This document shows, one piece after another, positions 25,405 through 38,060 of a stretch of DNA of 64,000 bases (position 1 is the first letter of the stretch; each line of letters opens with the position of its first letter). The DNA comes from Marchantia polymorpha subsp. ruderalis (taxonomy: Eukaryota; Streptophyta; Marchantiopsida; Marchantiales; Marchantiaceae), in the NCBI GenBank assembly GCA_037833965.1, contig AP031352.1, positions 12,628,501 to 12,692,500 of the forward strand, given 5' to 3'. A program made the translations under genes and the position numbers. The notes beneath the pieces are model-generated. The model saw only the letters and a program-made list of their open reading frames with translations, ran no database searches and was not told the DNA's origin.

Positions 25405-28400
25405 ATGTCGGCTGTTCCTGTAAACCCTTCACCCCCCGACCCTGAGCGGATCCGGTCCGACTTGATGTTACTTCTGCGGGAGTTCTCGACGGAGTTAGCT
25501 GCTGCCAATAGTCCGGTAAGAAATCAAGTTATGCACGAGCGTGAGCTAACTTGAAGCTCATGATCCCCTCCCACATGATTTTTTCTCGTCATAAAGGATT
25601 GTTCGCCTGAGAATCTGTTTGCAACTACCTCAGTGTATCACAATCTTCTTCCGACGTATTGAAAGGATTTTGTTTATCATATCTTAGTATCATTTTTGCC
25701 AGTGCTGAGTGGCCTTAACAGGAGGGATCTTTCTGCATTATGTTATCAGAAATATCCAGTAGATAATAGTTGCAGGTTCGGATAACCTGAGTCGAGACTC
25801 TCTCCTCTACAGTAGATTTTCTGCTCAGAAATCGGTTCTTTCGGAGCTTCCAGCTGTCAGCAGGAAACTGTGTATTAGCCTATCCAGTAGTAAGCTTTGT
25901 TGGCTGCAAAGTTTTTGATTCAGAAGAGCAGCAGCTTTGGGCCGTGAATTCAGGCTTAGGAAATGGTCTGTGGCTCTTAGCGTTGATGCGTTATGATGTT
26001 GCTCTGATATTGTCAAAGACACCGCATGCAACCTGATTGTGGACAGTGGTTCTGTACTTTCACCACACCGGGTGCAACTAGCGGGAGTGTTCCCTATCTT
26101 GCTAATCTTGTGGTTAAGAGAGATGACGTCCATCCGGTACCTCAACTTGAACTCACGCATCCGGCCTAGTTACGAAATCCCTGATAGATTGTCGGAAGAG
26201 TATGGGTTCAGGAAAATGTGGAGGGCAAGGAGAGGTCATAGTTTTTATTCTCTTCGTACCTGGCCTGTTTTTCTCAGAGCCGAACTATAGTGTCGGAAAC
26301 TAAAGGTATTAAGGCCCCGTCTTGTAGTCCCACAGATATGGCCAGGACGGTTGTTTCGAGGCCCTCTCTATACCCTCCTCTAGACTCAGTTAAGGTTTTG
26401 CAAGTTTCTTTTACCATTAGGTGAGTCTATATAGCATCCAAAAAACCTTGAACGCTTTGTAAGCAAGAAAAGGTCTAACTTTCTGTAATTTCTCATTATA
26501 AGTCCCTCGCCGGTTCTGATCCTCACCTTCTGTCACATGGTTAATCTGCTTCTATATCCTAAAGCCACGATATTAGGGGTTGACTCACCCCTTACAGCAT
26601 CTCCATGGGGTATTATAACTGAAATTGTAAAGACGTGACCCAAAAATTAGTAGGTTCTCATTAGCCGGTTGTTTCATGCAGACATCCGTTGTCAATGGTG
26701 CTGAAGCGTCAGATGAAGCATCAAATAGTAAGCAGCCATCGGCAGCTTATACAGAGGCCGAGTGGTTGTCCCATCTAGAATTGAAATTTTTGTTGCGAGC
26801 ACACAGAATGGAGCTTTTACGAGCTCTTGGACGTTACATTGGTGGAGGCTCTTCAGAGGGCAGCAACGCTAACCAGATATTTGTTGCGTATGTTTTCTTC
26901 CTTCTCTCCAAAGTAGGTTGAGTGAAACTTGCGTTGCATCGGTGGATTGACATTTCGTAGATGGCAAGTTGTTGCTCTCATTCATGATGTGTGTTCTCTC
27001 TGCCTTCGCATTTATATCACTCGCATCTGTCTACTACGACATACTCTCTACTTCGTTGTTTTTAAAATCTTTGCTTTATACCTGTTTGCTCTTCTACTTA
27101 GTCTATGATATTTACTAAGCAGCAGAGGTGTCAAAGCAACGTCCAACTTGAGGATTTCCGACGCAGGCTTGCGTTTCCTGTTTTCTCAATATCTTGTCTT
27201 AAGCTTTTCACATGAAAAAATCGACGCCCTCTTGTGGCTTGACTTTGCTCATTTCTTGGTGAAACATGACAGGAAAGAGGCGTTGACTGTGGTCGACGAG
27301 CTTCTTGAGAAGACAGAAGCATATGCCGAATTTCGTTTGAAAGGAACTGATGCAAGTTTGCATCCAATGGTACTTAGACTTGCCAGTCGTTATGGATTAT
27401 CCACCGGAGAATCTGATCTGTTCCAGTTACTTTTCATGCGGGGTGCCTCCAAGGCTGCTGCAGTTCGAGCCATTCTAGGTGTGTCATCTATAAGCTGTTG
27501 GAATTATGTTTCCATTACCCATCACTTAAAGGTAGTCAGTTTTTTCATCCGTCTAAGCTCTTGTCTATGAGATGGCTTTTTCAGGAGTAAGGCAAGAAGA
27601 CAAGGAGCTGGCTATGGAACTTTGTGGAATGAGTTTACTAGAGGTAGAAGATTTTCTAGATGACAAGCGGACACATATGACAGAAGGAATAATTATTGGG
27701 CAGGTAGCAGTCCCTCGTCCCGACTCTTGTAATATTGCTTACGCATACACCTTGATCAGCTCTGGCTTGGTTTAAGGATACATACTTTGGGCATTAATTG
27801 AAATATTTGGCTGAATTCGAATACTATTTTTCAACGTAAGGAGCTTTATCTAGCCTTAATGAGGTTTTTGTCTAACGGTGTTTCTTACCTTGGATTGCCT
27901 CAGGATGATTATGACGGGAAAACAATTCGTATGACAAATGAAGCAGTCTCAGTCCTTCTTCTAAGGCCATTGAAAACAGAACAGCGACTCAAATTCAGCA
28001 AAACCGAGCTGTTGAGTGTCATGGAATCATCAAAGGTAGATTTTAGGCTGCCACGTAAGCTTGGACTAAATATGTTTAGTATGTCTGAGTTTTTGAAGAA
28101 TTTCTTTCAGTCGTGAATCCCATTTAAGACCTGTGTAGAGAGTTTTAGCAAGCACCAAGTTTATTTTAATCCAGCAGCGATGCCTATGTGTGTGACCTAG
28201 ATGTTCTCACGTAACTGTTTGTGGTTGTTGTGTATGTGCTAGGCAGAGGGGTACAATGACGGGGTATTAATGGACACAGAAGATGGACCTGATACAGCTG
28301 TCGAGGACAAATTAAAGGAGAACTCTTCTGAGCAGAGCTTTCTGATGATCTTTGACTCCAACAAAGGAGTTCAAGGTCAAAAGCGAAAGTTTGGCGTTGT

Positions 28401-31400
28401 TGACGAGGAGGGCTTAGATGATGTCGCAGCTCAAGTAGCACAGCTCGATGACTTGGTAAAGGTAGCTATGGAGCCTCAGAGAAAGCGGGCTGCATTGTTA
28501 GGCGATACCGGCATTTCAGAAACTGATGTGAGCAACGGGGTGGATCCTGGTTTAAATGGAGGAGCATCTACTCCAGCAATGCCTCAGGAGGATGATCTAA
28601 GAAGAGGAGAACTTTCTGCCTATAAATCGAGCTTGGAATATTTGGACGATGCTTTTCAAGTCCTGGCTTTGATGCTTCGCATTGCCAAAGCTCGTCACAA
28701 AGAGGACATGAAGGAAGCATTCAATGACGAACGTCCTTGGTATGATGTATATCGCACAACTAAGGTACATATATAGAATAGTAGGAGACTTTGTCTGACG
28801 CAGATTGTTACGAATAATGTGTATATCATTGTGATAGTATACCTCTTGTGTGTTTGGTGAAAATCTTATTTGCTGCCCATTCGCGCATCGGTTTGACATT
28901 CAAGCACCTAAGATCCCGGTGTCCACGCGTCTTCAGGTTTCAAGTATTCGAGAGTTACGGGCAAAGCTACGGTTTGTGCAAAATCGTCTGCAGGAGAGAA
29001 TGAAGCTTACAGAGGAATCTCTCAAAGAAGGCTCGACTGAGTTTCCTCGTCTTGAAGTACTCCAGCGCCAACCCATGAACTAGATTCTCGCTGATTGGTG
29101 TGGTTGCTGAGATTCGTATTATGTGAAGAATTTAAAGGTCGTAAAGATTACCATCTCTCGAGTCTGTGTAACACGAGCTTGTACATGAGCTGGTGATTGT
29201 GCTGCATTGTTGTCTGACATTTTTCTCATCAAGGTGCTGTATGTTCCTTTCAGGCACTTGCTCGGAAGCTGGGGTTGGACGAGTTTGAGAAGGGCGTAGT
29301 GGTTATGCTAACTGGTACTTGCTTTTGTCTGTTTGCATAAGAATGTGACAGCAATTCTCTTCAAAGACATTCGTTGGGTTTATTGCTGTTGCCACCAAGG
29401 GAGATGAATGAACAGATAGTTGTCGCATCACAACCACAACTAATATAGTTGTTGTTGTAGAGTTGTTTTATGCCAACGTAACTCATTTTGCAGTGGTATG
29501 TACGATGAATTATTTGTACCAGGTGTGTCCATATCGCCAGTGGTGAAAAGCATTTTTGAAGCAGACAGTGGTGACGGTAGCTACCGTCATAGTAGTGAAG
29601 CTATACAAGTATGTGTCCGTAACAATATGTTGGTATCGTAATTTGCGTGATCCTGATTACCACCTAGTTCTGAAAGATTCGCGATTACAGTTCATGTTAT
29701 CGAGATAAGTTTATTGAAGATGAATCCAATTACAGTATCTTTTTCTCCCGGTGCGCAACATTTCGGTCTCTCTTATAGTGGTCGTTGGGTGGCTCTCTGC
29801 CACAGGTGAAGGACATTTTGACGGTGTACTTCGACTCTTTCAAACAACAGGTATGTTCCTCTGCTTGTTACTTCTTTTTCTTCGAGAGCAGTACTTTGCA
29901 GGCGGTGTTCCTATGTCTTCGTATCGTATTGATCAGACGTCTTGTGTTTACAAAAGACAAACTACTGATACATAGGAAAAGTTGTTATGCAGTCCCCATA
30001 TGAGTATGTTTGTCTTTGCAAAGTTTTTCAAATCCTGTTTCGCACTGTCAAACAAATGTACTTGGAAATGACAGGTTCTTGCACGAACATATTTTTACAA
30101 GTCCAGCAAGCTGGTATCTAGGGGCTTAATCAAGTTGCGGGCAACACCATACGCACGCGGTGGAAGAGGTGATTTAATGGATCAACAAGTGGAGCTAGAT
30201 CGCCGGATGTTAGATTGGATCGTCGGCCTTGACACAGAAATGAACGAACTTGTGGAAGGAAGTCATCTTTACACACCAAAGGTGTGTAGTTTAAGCCAAG
30301 TATTCTTACGATCAAGCAGGAAACTTTTTTATGAAGATTTGCAACATGGGACGCTTTGCTTGTGCTAGCCGTTCGAAGCTTGGATTCACAGTCACGAAAG
30401 AATACTCTACCACACAAGGTTGAGCTCAACTCTGTGCTGGTAGGAACTTTGTAGAAATATTTTCATGTATTTTCATGCGGATCTGACTCTGATTTTGTAC
30501 AGATAGCAATGGAGCAAGTGGTACTACCCGATGAACAAAAGGACATGCTGCTGAAAACGGTAGAGAATTTTGCCAAATTCAGGCAATACAGGAAGCGTGC
30601 GGGCCTGGAAGATGTGATGAGTTACGGAGCCGGACTTGTTATTCTTTTGTGTGGTGCATCTGGAACGGGCAAAACAATGACGGTGAATGCTGTTGCACAT
30701 CACCTTGGTATGTATCGAATTGTCCGTTCACTTGTATCATTTGCTTTGTTGCAGTGCATTGATAGGTAGAGAACACTCGATAAGTTTGCCTTCTGAGGCT
30801 TGAGTATCGGTATCTCACCCTCAGGTAAGCGAGTTTTAATGGTGGATTTCCACTCGTTACATTCCGCGTCTGCTGGAGGTAGCCGTGATGATCATTCAGC
30901 GGATCTTAGAGGCCTCTTTCGAGACGCAGACATGAACGATGCGATCATATTCTTTGATGAATGTGAGGCAATCTTCGCACAGGTATTTGATTTTTGGTGC
31001 TCAATAAAAAATCACCTCCTTTGTTCTCGTCCTTTAGTTTTTTTAGCCTGCCTACCAAGCTGTGCAAACACTGGAGAAGTTAACATTCTATCTTTCATGA
31101 TATTCAGTGTGTATCTCTACCCAATTACTTAGCTTAGTGAGTGATACTCTGAAGCAGAGTGATCTCCACTTTTGCAACCTTTGGTCATTCAAATTTTCAC
31201 ATAAGTTTTTGGAAGCTGGAGCTCAGCATCGTGTGACAAGTTTGTTGGCTCCTGTAACAGAGAGAACGTGGAGGAGACAGAATGCTCAATTCCTTGCTGA
31301 CTGAGATGGAGAGGCATGAAGGAATCATAATGCTTGCCACGAATAGGCCTTTAGACCTTGACGAAGCAATGCACAGACGAATCACGTACGCCTTCCACTT

Positions 31401-34400
31401 CCAATACATATAAAGTCTAAAGTTTCGGATGCGTATGTGATGTAAGTCTTCATCTCCTGACTTCGAAGCTTGACGTCTGAATCTTATCCAAACTCTCATC
31501 ATTTCGATATACAGATGTGTGAGCGAATTCCATCCGCCAGACCACACTCAACGGCGTGCGATATGGAAGCTTGCATCTGAGCGTCTCCCCGTTCATGATA
31601 GCATCGACTGGGATAGAATTTCACTCAGGTAATTTTTTATCTTGCTATGCATTGGCCTTTTCGTTGCTTTCGGGGTGGAATTGTAGATATTTTTATATCT
31701 TCTTTACTTGTGAGTTCTAGTGGAATGGTTAGGTCAACCTGAAACCTTGAAGCTTGTTTCATTTTCTTTGTGCCTCATCTCGTACATTTCTATACTACTA
31801 GCTTAGCAGTGGTGCGTATGAGTACATTGATCTAGTTGATGTATGCAGGTATGAGCTCACAGGAGGATATATAAAGAATGCGTTAGTGAGTGCACTGCTC
31901 ATGGCAATATCGCGAGACAGCATGAATCCATCAATGTCAGAAGAGGACATTGTGAACGGTTGCCGTCTACAAATGCGGGGAAGTTTGCAGGTAGAATTTG
32001 ACCAGAAATTAATTGCTCTGAATATTATTTTGGGAGGGGCTAGTTATCCCTCACTTAGGGCTAATTAGCCTAAGTGAGGGATAACTAGCCGTGCCCATTT
32101 TTTTTTAGCGTAACCTATGTTACGCTAAAAAAATGTCGTGTAGGTAACCTATGTTACCTACACGACATTTTGTTTATCACCTTCTGTTCTTGGAATGTTG
32201 CATATTTATTATTTTATCTAACTGGCGAATGAACTTGCCCATGAATTGTACAAAGTGCGAGGCTTGAAAACCACAGCTAAGTTTTCATCTATCAACCAGA
32301 AAGAAGTTCATCTGACTGAGAATCTTGCACTTGTTTTGTCAGATGAAGACTTTCACCCATAGAGTTGTACCGAAGACAGGTATGGATGATCTCATACTTA
32401 GTTCCGGAATGCGCGAGAAGATGGATGCAATTGTCACATTCGAGAAGGCAAGGGCTGTACTCTTAGGACAGTGGGGCTTCCAACAGGAGAGACTTGGCAC
32501 AGCCTGTTTATTTTGGGGTCCTCATGGAACAGGGAAATCATCTGCTGCTGAGGTGAGGGCAACTATCTTTAATTTTTTGAATTTCTTTGAACTTTTCCAT
32601 TAGTACGCTATCTCATGCGAACATTTCACTTGATGACACTCCCGTGTGACGATTGTGATGCAGTCCATTGGGTTTGAATTGGGTCGTCCTTTGAAGGTAT
32701 ACTTCGCATAGCCACTAACAGAAGCATCCTTCTGTATAGGACCCCAAATCTTGACCATGACCTCCACATTTCATATGCTTAGTTGCTGAAGTTAGTACTT
32801 GAAGCTTATGTATCAAGGTCTTGCCTTTAGTGCTCTTTGAAAGGCCTTTTTTTGAATTGTAGTGTCAAGTTTATTCCAGAATTAAAAATTGAGTATTGAA
32901 GTCTTGATTGATGACCGCTCTCATGCCGTTTGTAACCCTCCCATCTTTGCCAGCAAGTTACGCCCTCTGCTGATCTGTTGGCATGTTTTCCTGAAGGTGA
33001 TAAACTGTGCCCAACTTATATCCAGAGAAAGCAGCACCAAGACTGGGTCAAATATTAGTACCGCTTTCAAAGACTCGAGACTCATGGATGCAGTGCTTGT
33101 ACTCGAGGACTTCCAGGTTCTCATCTTTCATTCTTTTCAATTCCATTTAGTCAGAACTATCCTTGTCTATATGTAGACTTTCGGTATTTTGAATGTTCTT
33201 CGATGGCTTTCGTCCTATCTGCTTGGGCCAGTTGTACTCTTCAGATAAGGGTGGGAACGGCATACATTATATTGTCATGCCCTTGATTGAGTCCATATGG
33301 TTATACCTTCCTAGTCTGTGCTCTTCCAGTTTCGTCGAGTATCAAGCCCTTAATACCCGACGAGATTATCTCAAAATATTATTGTATTGTCGTTTTCTGT
33401 GCTTCTGATCCCATCACCACAGGACACTCAATTGGTCAAACGGTTGACTCTTGCTAAAGTATACAGTCGCATGTGTTTTACAGATTTTCAGGGCAGACGA
33501 CGAAGCCGGTGGGGGTGGCGTAGGAAGTGTATCGCCGTGGTCACATGTGGCAATCGGTTTGTTATTGCATGAACTGGGTCGGTTTCCTGGAATCTGCATT
33601 CTTATCGCTAATAACGTTCAGGTACGAGACGGAATGTGTTTGTTAAATAAGTAAAATATGCATACATTTAAGTTCTATGTTATGTAGTAATTAGGTTTCT
33701 TCTGCGTATTTGAGCCAAAAGACAGCAGAGATAGAACATATCGTGCTTTGCTTGCATGTTCTGAACTTTGTATTTTGTATTTACCTCAGGGAAGCGTAAT
33801 ACACCGATTGGACCCAGAGCTCACAAGGAGACTTAAGTTTTTGGTAGAGTTTAGAATGCCAGATTCTTCTGTACGATCTCGAATGTGGAAAAAGTTGATT
33901 CCAGTTAAAGTAAGTTCAGCTTTGAAAATTGTTGGATTATATTTTTTTTTAACCTCGTATTGGCTATTCTAATGTGCTGCGCGGAGGATAATTAACAAAG
34001 CTTGATTGTATTTTTGCAAATGATAAAGGCAAAACTAGAAGGGCATTCGATAGTTTCTATGTCAAGTTATTCGGATTTATGACGGCAGCTTTGAATCCTC
34101 TTCTACAATTTTGTGCTATGTTTCCACAGTTTAACACCTGTCTCTGTTTTTTTTGCAGTGTCCTTTGGCTCCAAACATCAAGTTTGAAGAGCTTGGGCGT
34201 CGCTTCGATTTTGCCAGTGGCACCATTAGCAGTGCAATTGTAAGAGCTGCTGCTAAGGTACGGAATACATCTGAGAAAAAACGTCCTTTCAATATAGTCG
34301 CTGAAAACGTCAAATCGTGCTCAATAGTAGGGAAAAGTCAGGCCGCTTGATTTTGCGCTTGCTACCTGAGAGCTATTGCATAGTTTTTGGAACTAGAAAG

Positions 34401-34562
34401 TGTTTAAATGCTAAGCACCTTAATCCCTTTGATTTTTAGGCATCCCTGCGAACTGGAGAGGAATGTATTGTAACGTATAAAGATCTTGTTGAAGCCGCGG
34501 AAGCAGAGAAGGCTCATCTCAGGGACGAACTCTCGGAAGTCATGCTACAAGCGTTTATATAG
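25405..34562 (+). CDS. Double-AAA+ ATPase, 23 exons, 1,182 residues
   Basis: A P-loop ATPase with two AAA+ modules. Exons I assign, all joined in phase on GT..AG: 25405-25515, 26682-26887, 27126-27478, 27585-27703, 27904-28035, 28243-28764, 28937-29056, 29254-29314, 29523-29608, 29806-29850, 30075-30281, 30503-30707, 30825-30982, 31261-31385, 31515-31628, 31849-31990, 32343-32552, 32664-32696, 32997-33116, 33484-33621, 33790-33909, 34159-34257, 34440-34562. They sum to 3,549 bases. The exon 3 acceptor could be 3 or 6 bases earlier. Module 1 has Walker A GASGTGKT (residues 705-712), Walker B IIFFDECE (about 763-770), a sensor-1 LATN and an RR motif (HRRIT). Module 2 has Walker A GPHGTGKS (961-968) and a Walker B-like VLVLEDF (about 1016-1022) in which the usual DE is ED, then IANN and TRRL. 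The N-terminal 600 residues carry no domain I know; a stretch near 455-480 is acidic. It probably acts as an ATP-driven remodelling protein; substrate and cell location are unknown. Confidence 0.85.
32038..32171. repeat. Three consecutive perfect palindromes in an intron
   Basis: Within intron 16 of the AAA+ gene. Palindrome 1: arms 32038-32059 and 32069-32090 (22 bp, 9-base loop GCTAATTAG). Palindrome 2: arms 32100-32114 and 32119-32133 (15 bp, loop CTAT). Palindrome 3: arms 32130-32148 and 32153-32171 (19 bp, loop CTAT), overlapping the end of palindrome 2. Palindromes 2 and 3 share the identical centre GTAACCTATGTTAC but have different outer arms. All arms are exact complements. Confidence 0.95.
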
Positions 34563-36639
34563 TTTTCGGTTCTAAAACGCTGTATTGCGTTTAATTTTTG
34601 ATTGCACATCAGTCTTATCTGGCAATTTCTTGTAAGAGCCCTCCACCTTGATTGGAACATATTGGTTCGCCTCACCCGTATATCTTTGAAGTTTATAATA
34701 TATATAGGATTAATCTTGTAACAACTATGAAGGATGAGCTAGAAGAGGGTGGTTCTAATGTCTTGTCGAATCATTAATATGAAAATAGCAGGTTTTTGAG
34801 CTAGAAGAGGGTGGTTCTAATGTCTTGTCAAATCATTCATAGAAAAAAGCCTCATGTTCATGCTGCTATAATTCGTCGCTTCTAACAAATTGGTTGTACT
34901 TTTCAGGCCGCCAAAAGCAAAGGTCACATGCCTTGACAACATGAGTGATTGATTGAAGAAACGCCTCGCCGACAAGCTATGAGTGATCACTTTAGTCAAG
35001 TGACAACCTTCTCGTTCTGTCTAGTCTGCTGTCATGCCATTTCTGCAATCTGGCTGCAAGCTGAACATAGACGAAATGAGGCCGTTGCTTTGACTGTTTG
35101 CGTCTATGACAAGTGCATTCTATTAGTGTCAAGATAAGTGAGCGCCATGCCCATTCTTTTGCTCAAGTACGCAAGCTTTTTCTTGAGTTCTCTCGTCTTT
35201 TGTCCCTTGCATCTTCCCTGTTGTAAAACTAAAACCCCGACCTGACCTGGTGAACTTCGAGTACTGTAAGGAAGTCATTTTAATCACTTCTACAGCTGGA
35301 GGAACGATTTACAGATTAGTGAGGCCTTGATGCTAATGAAATGTCCGATGTCAAATTCTCTCTATAAATCGATTATTTTGCGAGTAAATCCACATCGTGT
35401 TCCACTGGAGCTCTGAGTGTATTTTTGTTTTGTAAGTTCTGTGGCTGACTAAGCGGATACTAAACCTAAAATCTATACCCACGACCTAATCTTACCTCGT
35501 TTGCGGTGAAGTCGTTCTCTTAACTATCAAGCGAGCATCAGCATTCGTAGGGATTTACTTTCTCGAAAATTCCTCACTCTTCACTTGAAAGTTGAAATTG
35601 CAGATGGGATAATTATCATGGCTAAACACGAAAAATAGGAGTTCTTCTTCACAGAGGCCTACTGGTGGTGCACGTGGGATGGCTTTTAAGTAAATGATTT
35701 ATTACAAAGTTTTTCACAATTTGGACTATCCGTGACATGCCCACATCATATGTACACTTTTTACAGCGAGTAGTTAATAATGAATATTTTACATCCGTCT
35801 TCAATCTTGAATCAGCTCAGCTTAGTGATAAACACCGTGGTCTCGAAGATCTGTACACCACGCCGACCCAGGTCTAACAAATTAGTATGTTGTAATCTAT
35901 GTATGTAAGTATGGAAATGGACGTATATGTATTTTTGTAGACTGAAGATTACTTGATGACATCGGGTAATATCAACCTTCAGAGTTGGCACACCAAGTAC
36001 ATAGAACAAGTCAGTGTTGACACTCAGGCAAACTTAACCTATCGTTCCATAGTAACCAAACTGTTGGGTCGTTTGGGTTAATTTGTGTTTTCGAACAATT
36101 ACTGAGTATTTTAAAGCTATAAGTTATCGAAGTCACAGATTTTGTATGAGGGCTTTGATTCAATAAACACAAATTATGTAAGTTACAAATTTAATGTGAA
36201 GGCCTTGACTCGTCCACAACTTGTCCAGAGTCCGGGTCAAAGATGATGGATACTAGTGGTAGGATGTCAAAAGTGGATTGCAGATGGAGACTTATATTGT
36301 TGGGCGATTTTATATACTTGCATGAATAGTGGGATAGAATATTAGGCCACATCATCATTCACAATTCTTTCCCCTACACTCCATCAATGAGCTCTTCGGT
36401 TTTTATGGTTGAAGCAAAGATACATTGTAGTATACTTCGCGACAATAGTCTAGTATCTGCACTGGTTTGGAGATCTAGACTTGTTATGAATAGGAAAGAG
36501 CTAGTTACAACATTTCTCTATGCATCTGTAAAGTAGGAAATGTACATGAAATAACCAATTGATTTTGAAATGAAATGTTAAGAGAAATTGGTTTGTAGAT
36601 TTTTGACAGAGTTCAAAAAATTACAAAATTTTCACTAAA
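34563..36639. other. 3' flank of AAA+ gene and intergenic DNA
   Basis: Presumed 3' UTR, then DNA with no supported gene. A direct repeat of about 40 bases (GAGCTAGAAGAGGGTGGTTC onward) occurs at 34736 and 34798, separated by 62 bases start to start, with a single difference (G/A). Between 35,140 and 36,600 I see no coding homology. Confidence 0.4.
34736..34840. repeat. Direct duplication, about 40 bp, 62-bp spacing
   Basis: Two near-identical copies of a GAGCTAGAAGAGGG...AATCATT segment lie in the 3' flank of the AAA+ gene. It looks like a small local duplication. Confidence 0.8.
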
Positions 36640-38060
36640 TGTGTATAATGTAGATACATTCAAGAAAAAAAAGAATAATGAGATTTTCTATCTTATTAAT
36701 CTAGTATTTTGAGTACATGGAATGCTCATTTTGGCAAAAAATGAATCCGACGTCTATAGAGGCAAAAAACCAATTGAAGTTTGCATTCAATATGAATAAT
36801 TTGGATGAATCCAAGAAGACATTAAGGATAGAGATTCATAGCTACTTGGAGAAGGAAATATTATGGTTAAGCCAATGCAAGTTCATTCAACGAATACTTC
36901 ATAGATTCAACATAGGAGACTCTAAACAATTATGAATTTCTTTGGCATCACATTTCAATTTTTGTTAGTTCAATGTCAAATGGATAGCATTGAGAAAATA
37001 AAAATTGTCATGTGTTCTCTATTACCAAGCTATGGGCAACTTTATGTATTTGATGATGTGCACAATATTTGATATTGCTCTAGCAATCATCAAATACATG
37101 CTGAATCCTAAAGAATTCATTATTTCTCAATGAACTTAATTCTAAGATATTTGAAGAGTTTTAAAGAAAATGATTTATTGTTTGATGGTTTATTAGACCA
37201 TGATAAATTCTTGTTTGGTACATTGATGTTGACCATAGCCTAAGATTCATATTAGAGAAAATCTAAAATTGGTTATGTATTCATACTTGTTCATGTGGAA
37301 TTCTTAGTTGGAGATCTTTTTGCAAAAATGCGTAGCTCAGTCTATATTGAATATTCATTATGTAGCAATAGTAGAAAGTACAAAGAAAACTATTTGATTA
37401 AATAGGTTTTTCATTGAGATGAGATTCAGTCTTCATAATGATAGCTACAATGTTTTATATCTTCTTACAAATGAAGTGATGGATATCAGAATGAAACACA
37501 TTGATTTCGAATGTAATATTTGATAAAAGTATTGACCTAGTCAAGATTGATGGTAAATACAATCTCATTGATGTGTTGATCAAAGTTATTTGCTTTGGAG
37601 AATTTCATACTATGTATTCTCCTCATCCAAAACCTGCATTGTGCTACTATGCAGGTTTTGCATAAGGAATATGCGTAAAAGTTATTAATACTTCACTCAT
37701 CTCTTTATATTAATACTCTCTCATGTTTTGGCTATGACTTGATTCTGTTACATTTTAGTTTAATAAGGAAATTTTTGTTAGGTTTACTTCTAGAATTTTT
37801 CTCACTTAATTAGGTAGTTTACAATGATTATGGTTCGTCAACATGGATTAAGTAGTAGATTGTTAGCTTTAACTTGTATTTTGTTCTAATTCGGATAAAT
37901 TAATGGTTGATTTAGTTTATCCGTAAGATTTTGTCGTCAGTATCAATATATATAGTTGCCCTTGCAAATTTCATTTTGTTTTTGAATCTTGAAACTTCAT
38001 TATCAACATGAGTTTACTGTTGTTTGATTGTTCACTTTCATCATATGAAATTATTTACTT
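36640..38060 (+). mobile_element. Ty1/Copia LTR retrotransposon relic (fossil)
   Basis: Plus-strand homology to the 3' half of a Copia polyprotein. The end of the reverse transcriptase lies at 36717-36935 (LRIEIHSYLEKEILWLSQ region, cognate of the plant Copia LGMEIHRDR...LWLSQ block). Copia RNase H-like pieces follow to about 37,600. From about 37,777 the sequence starts TGTTAGG and carries a TATA-like box and A/T-rich features expected of a right-hand LTR; its end is uncertain (about 38,060) and no left LTR was found. The copy is old, truncated and heavily broken. Confidence 0.6.
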
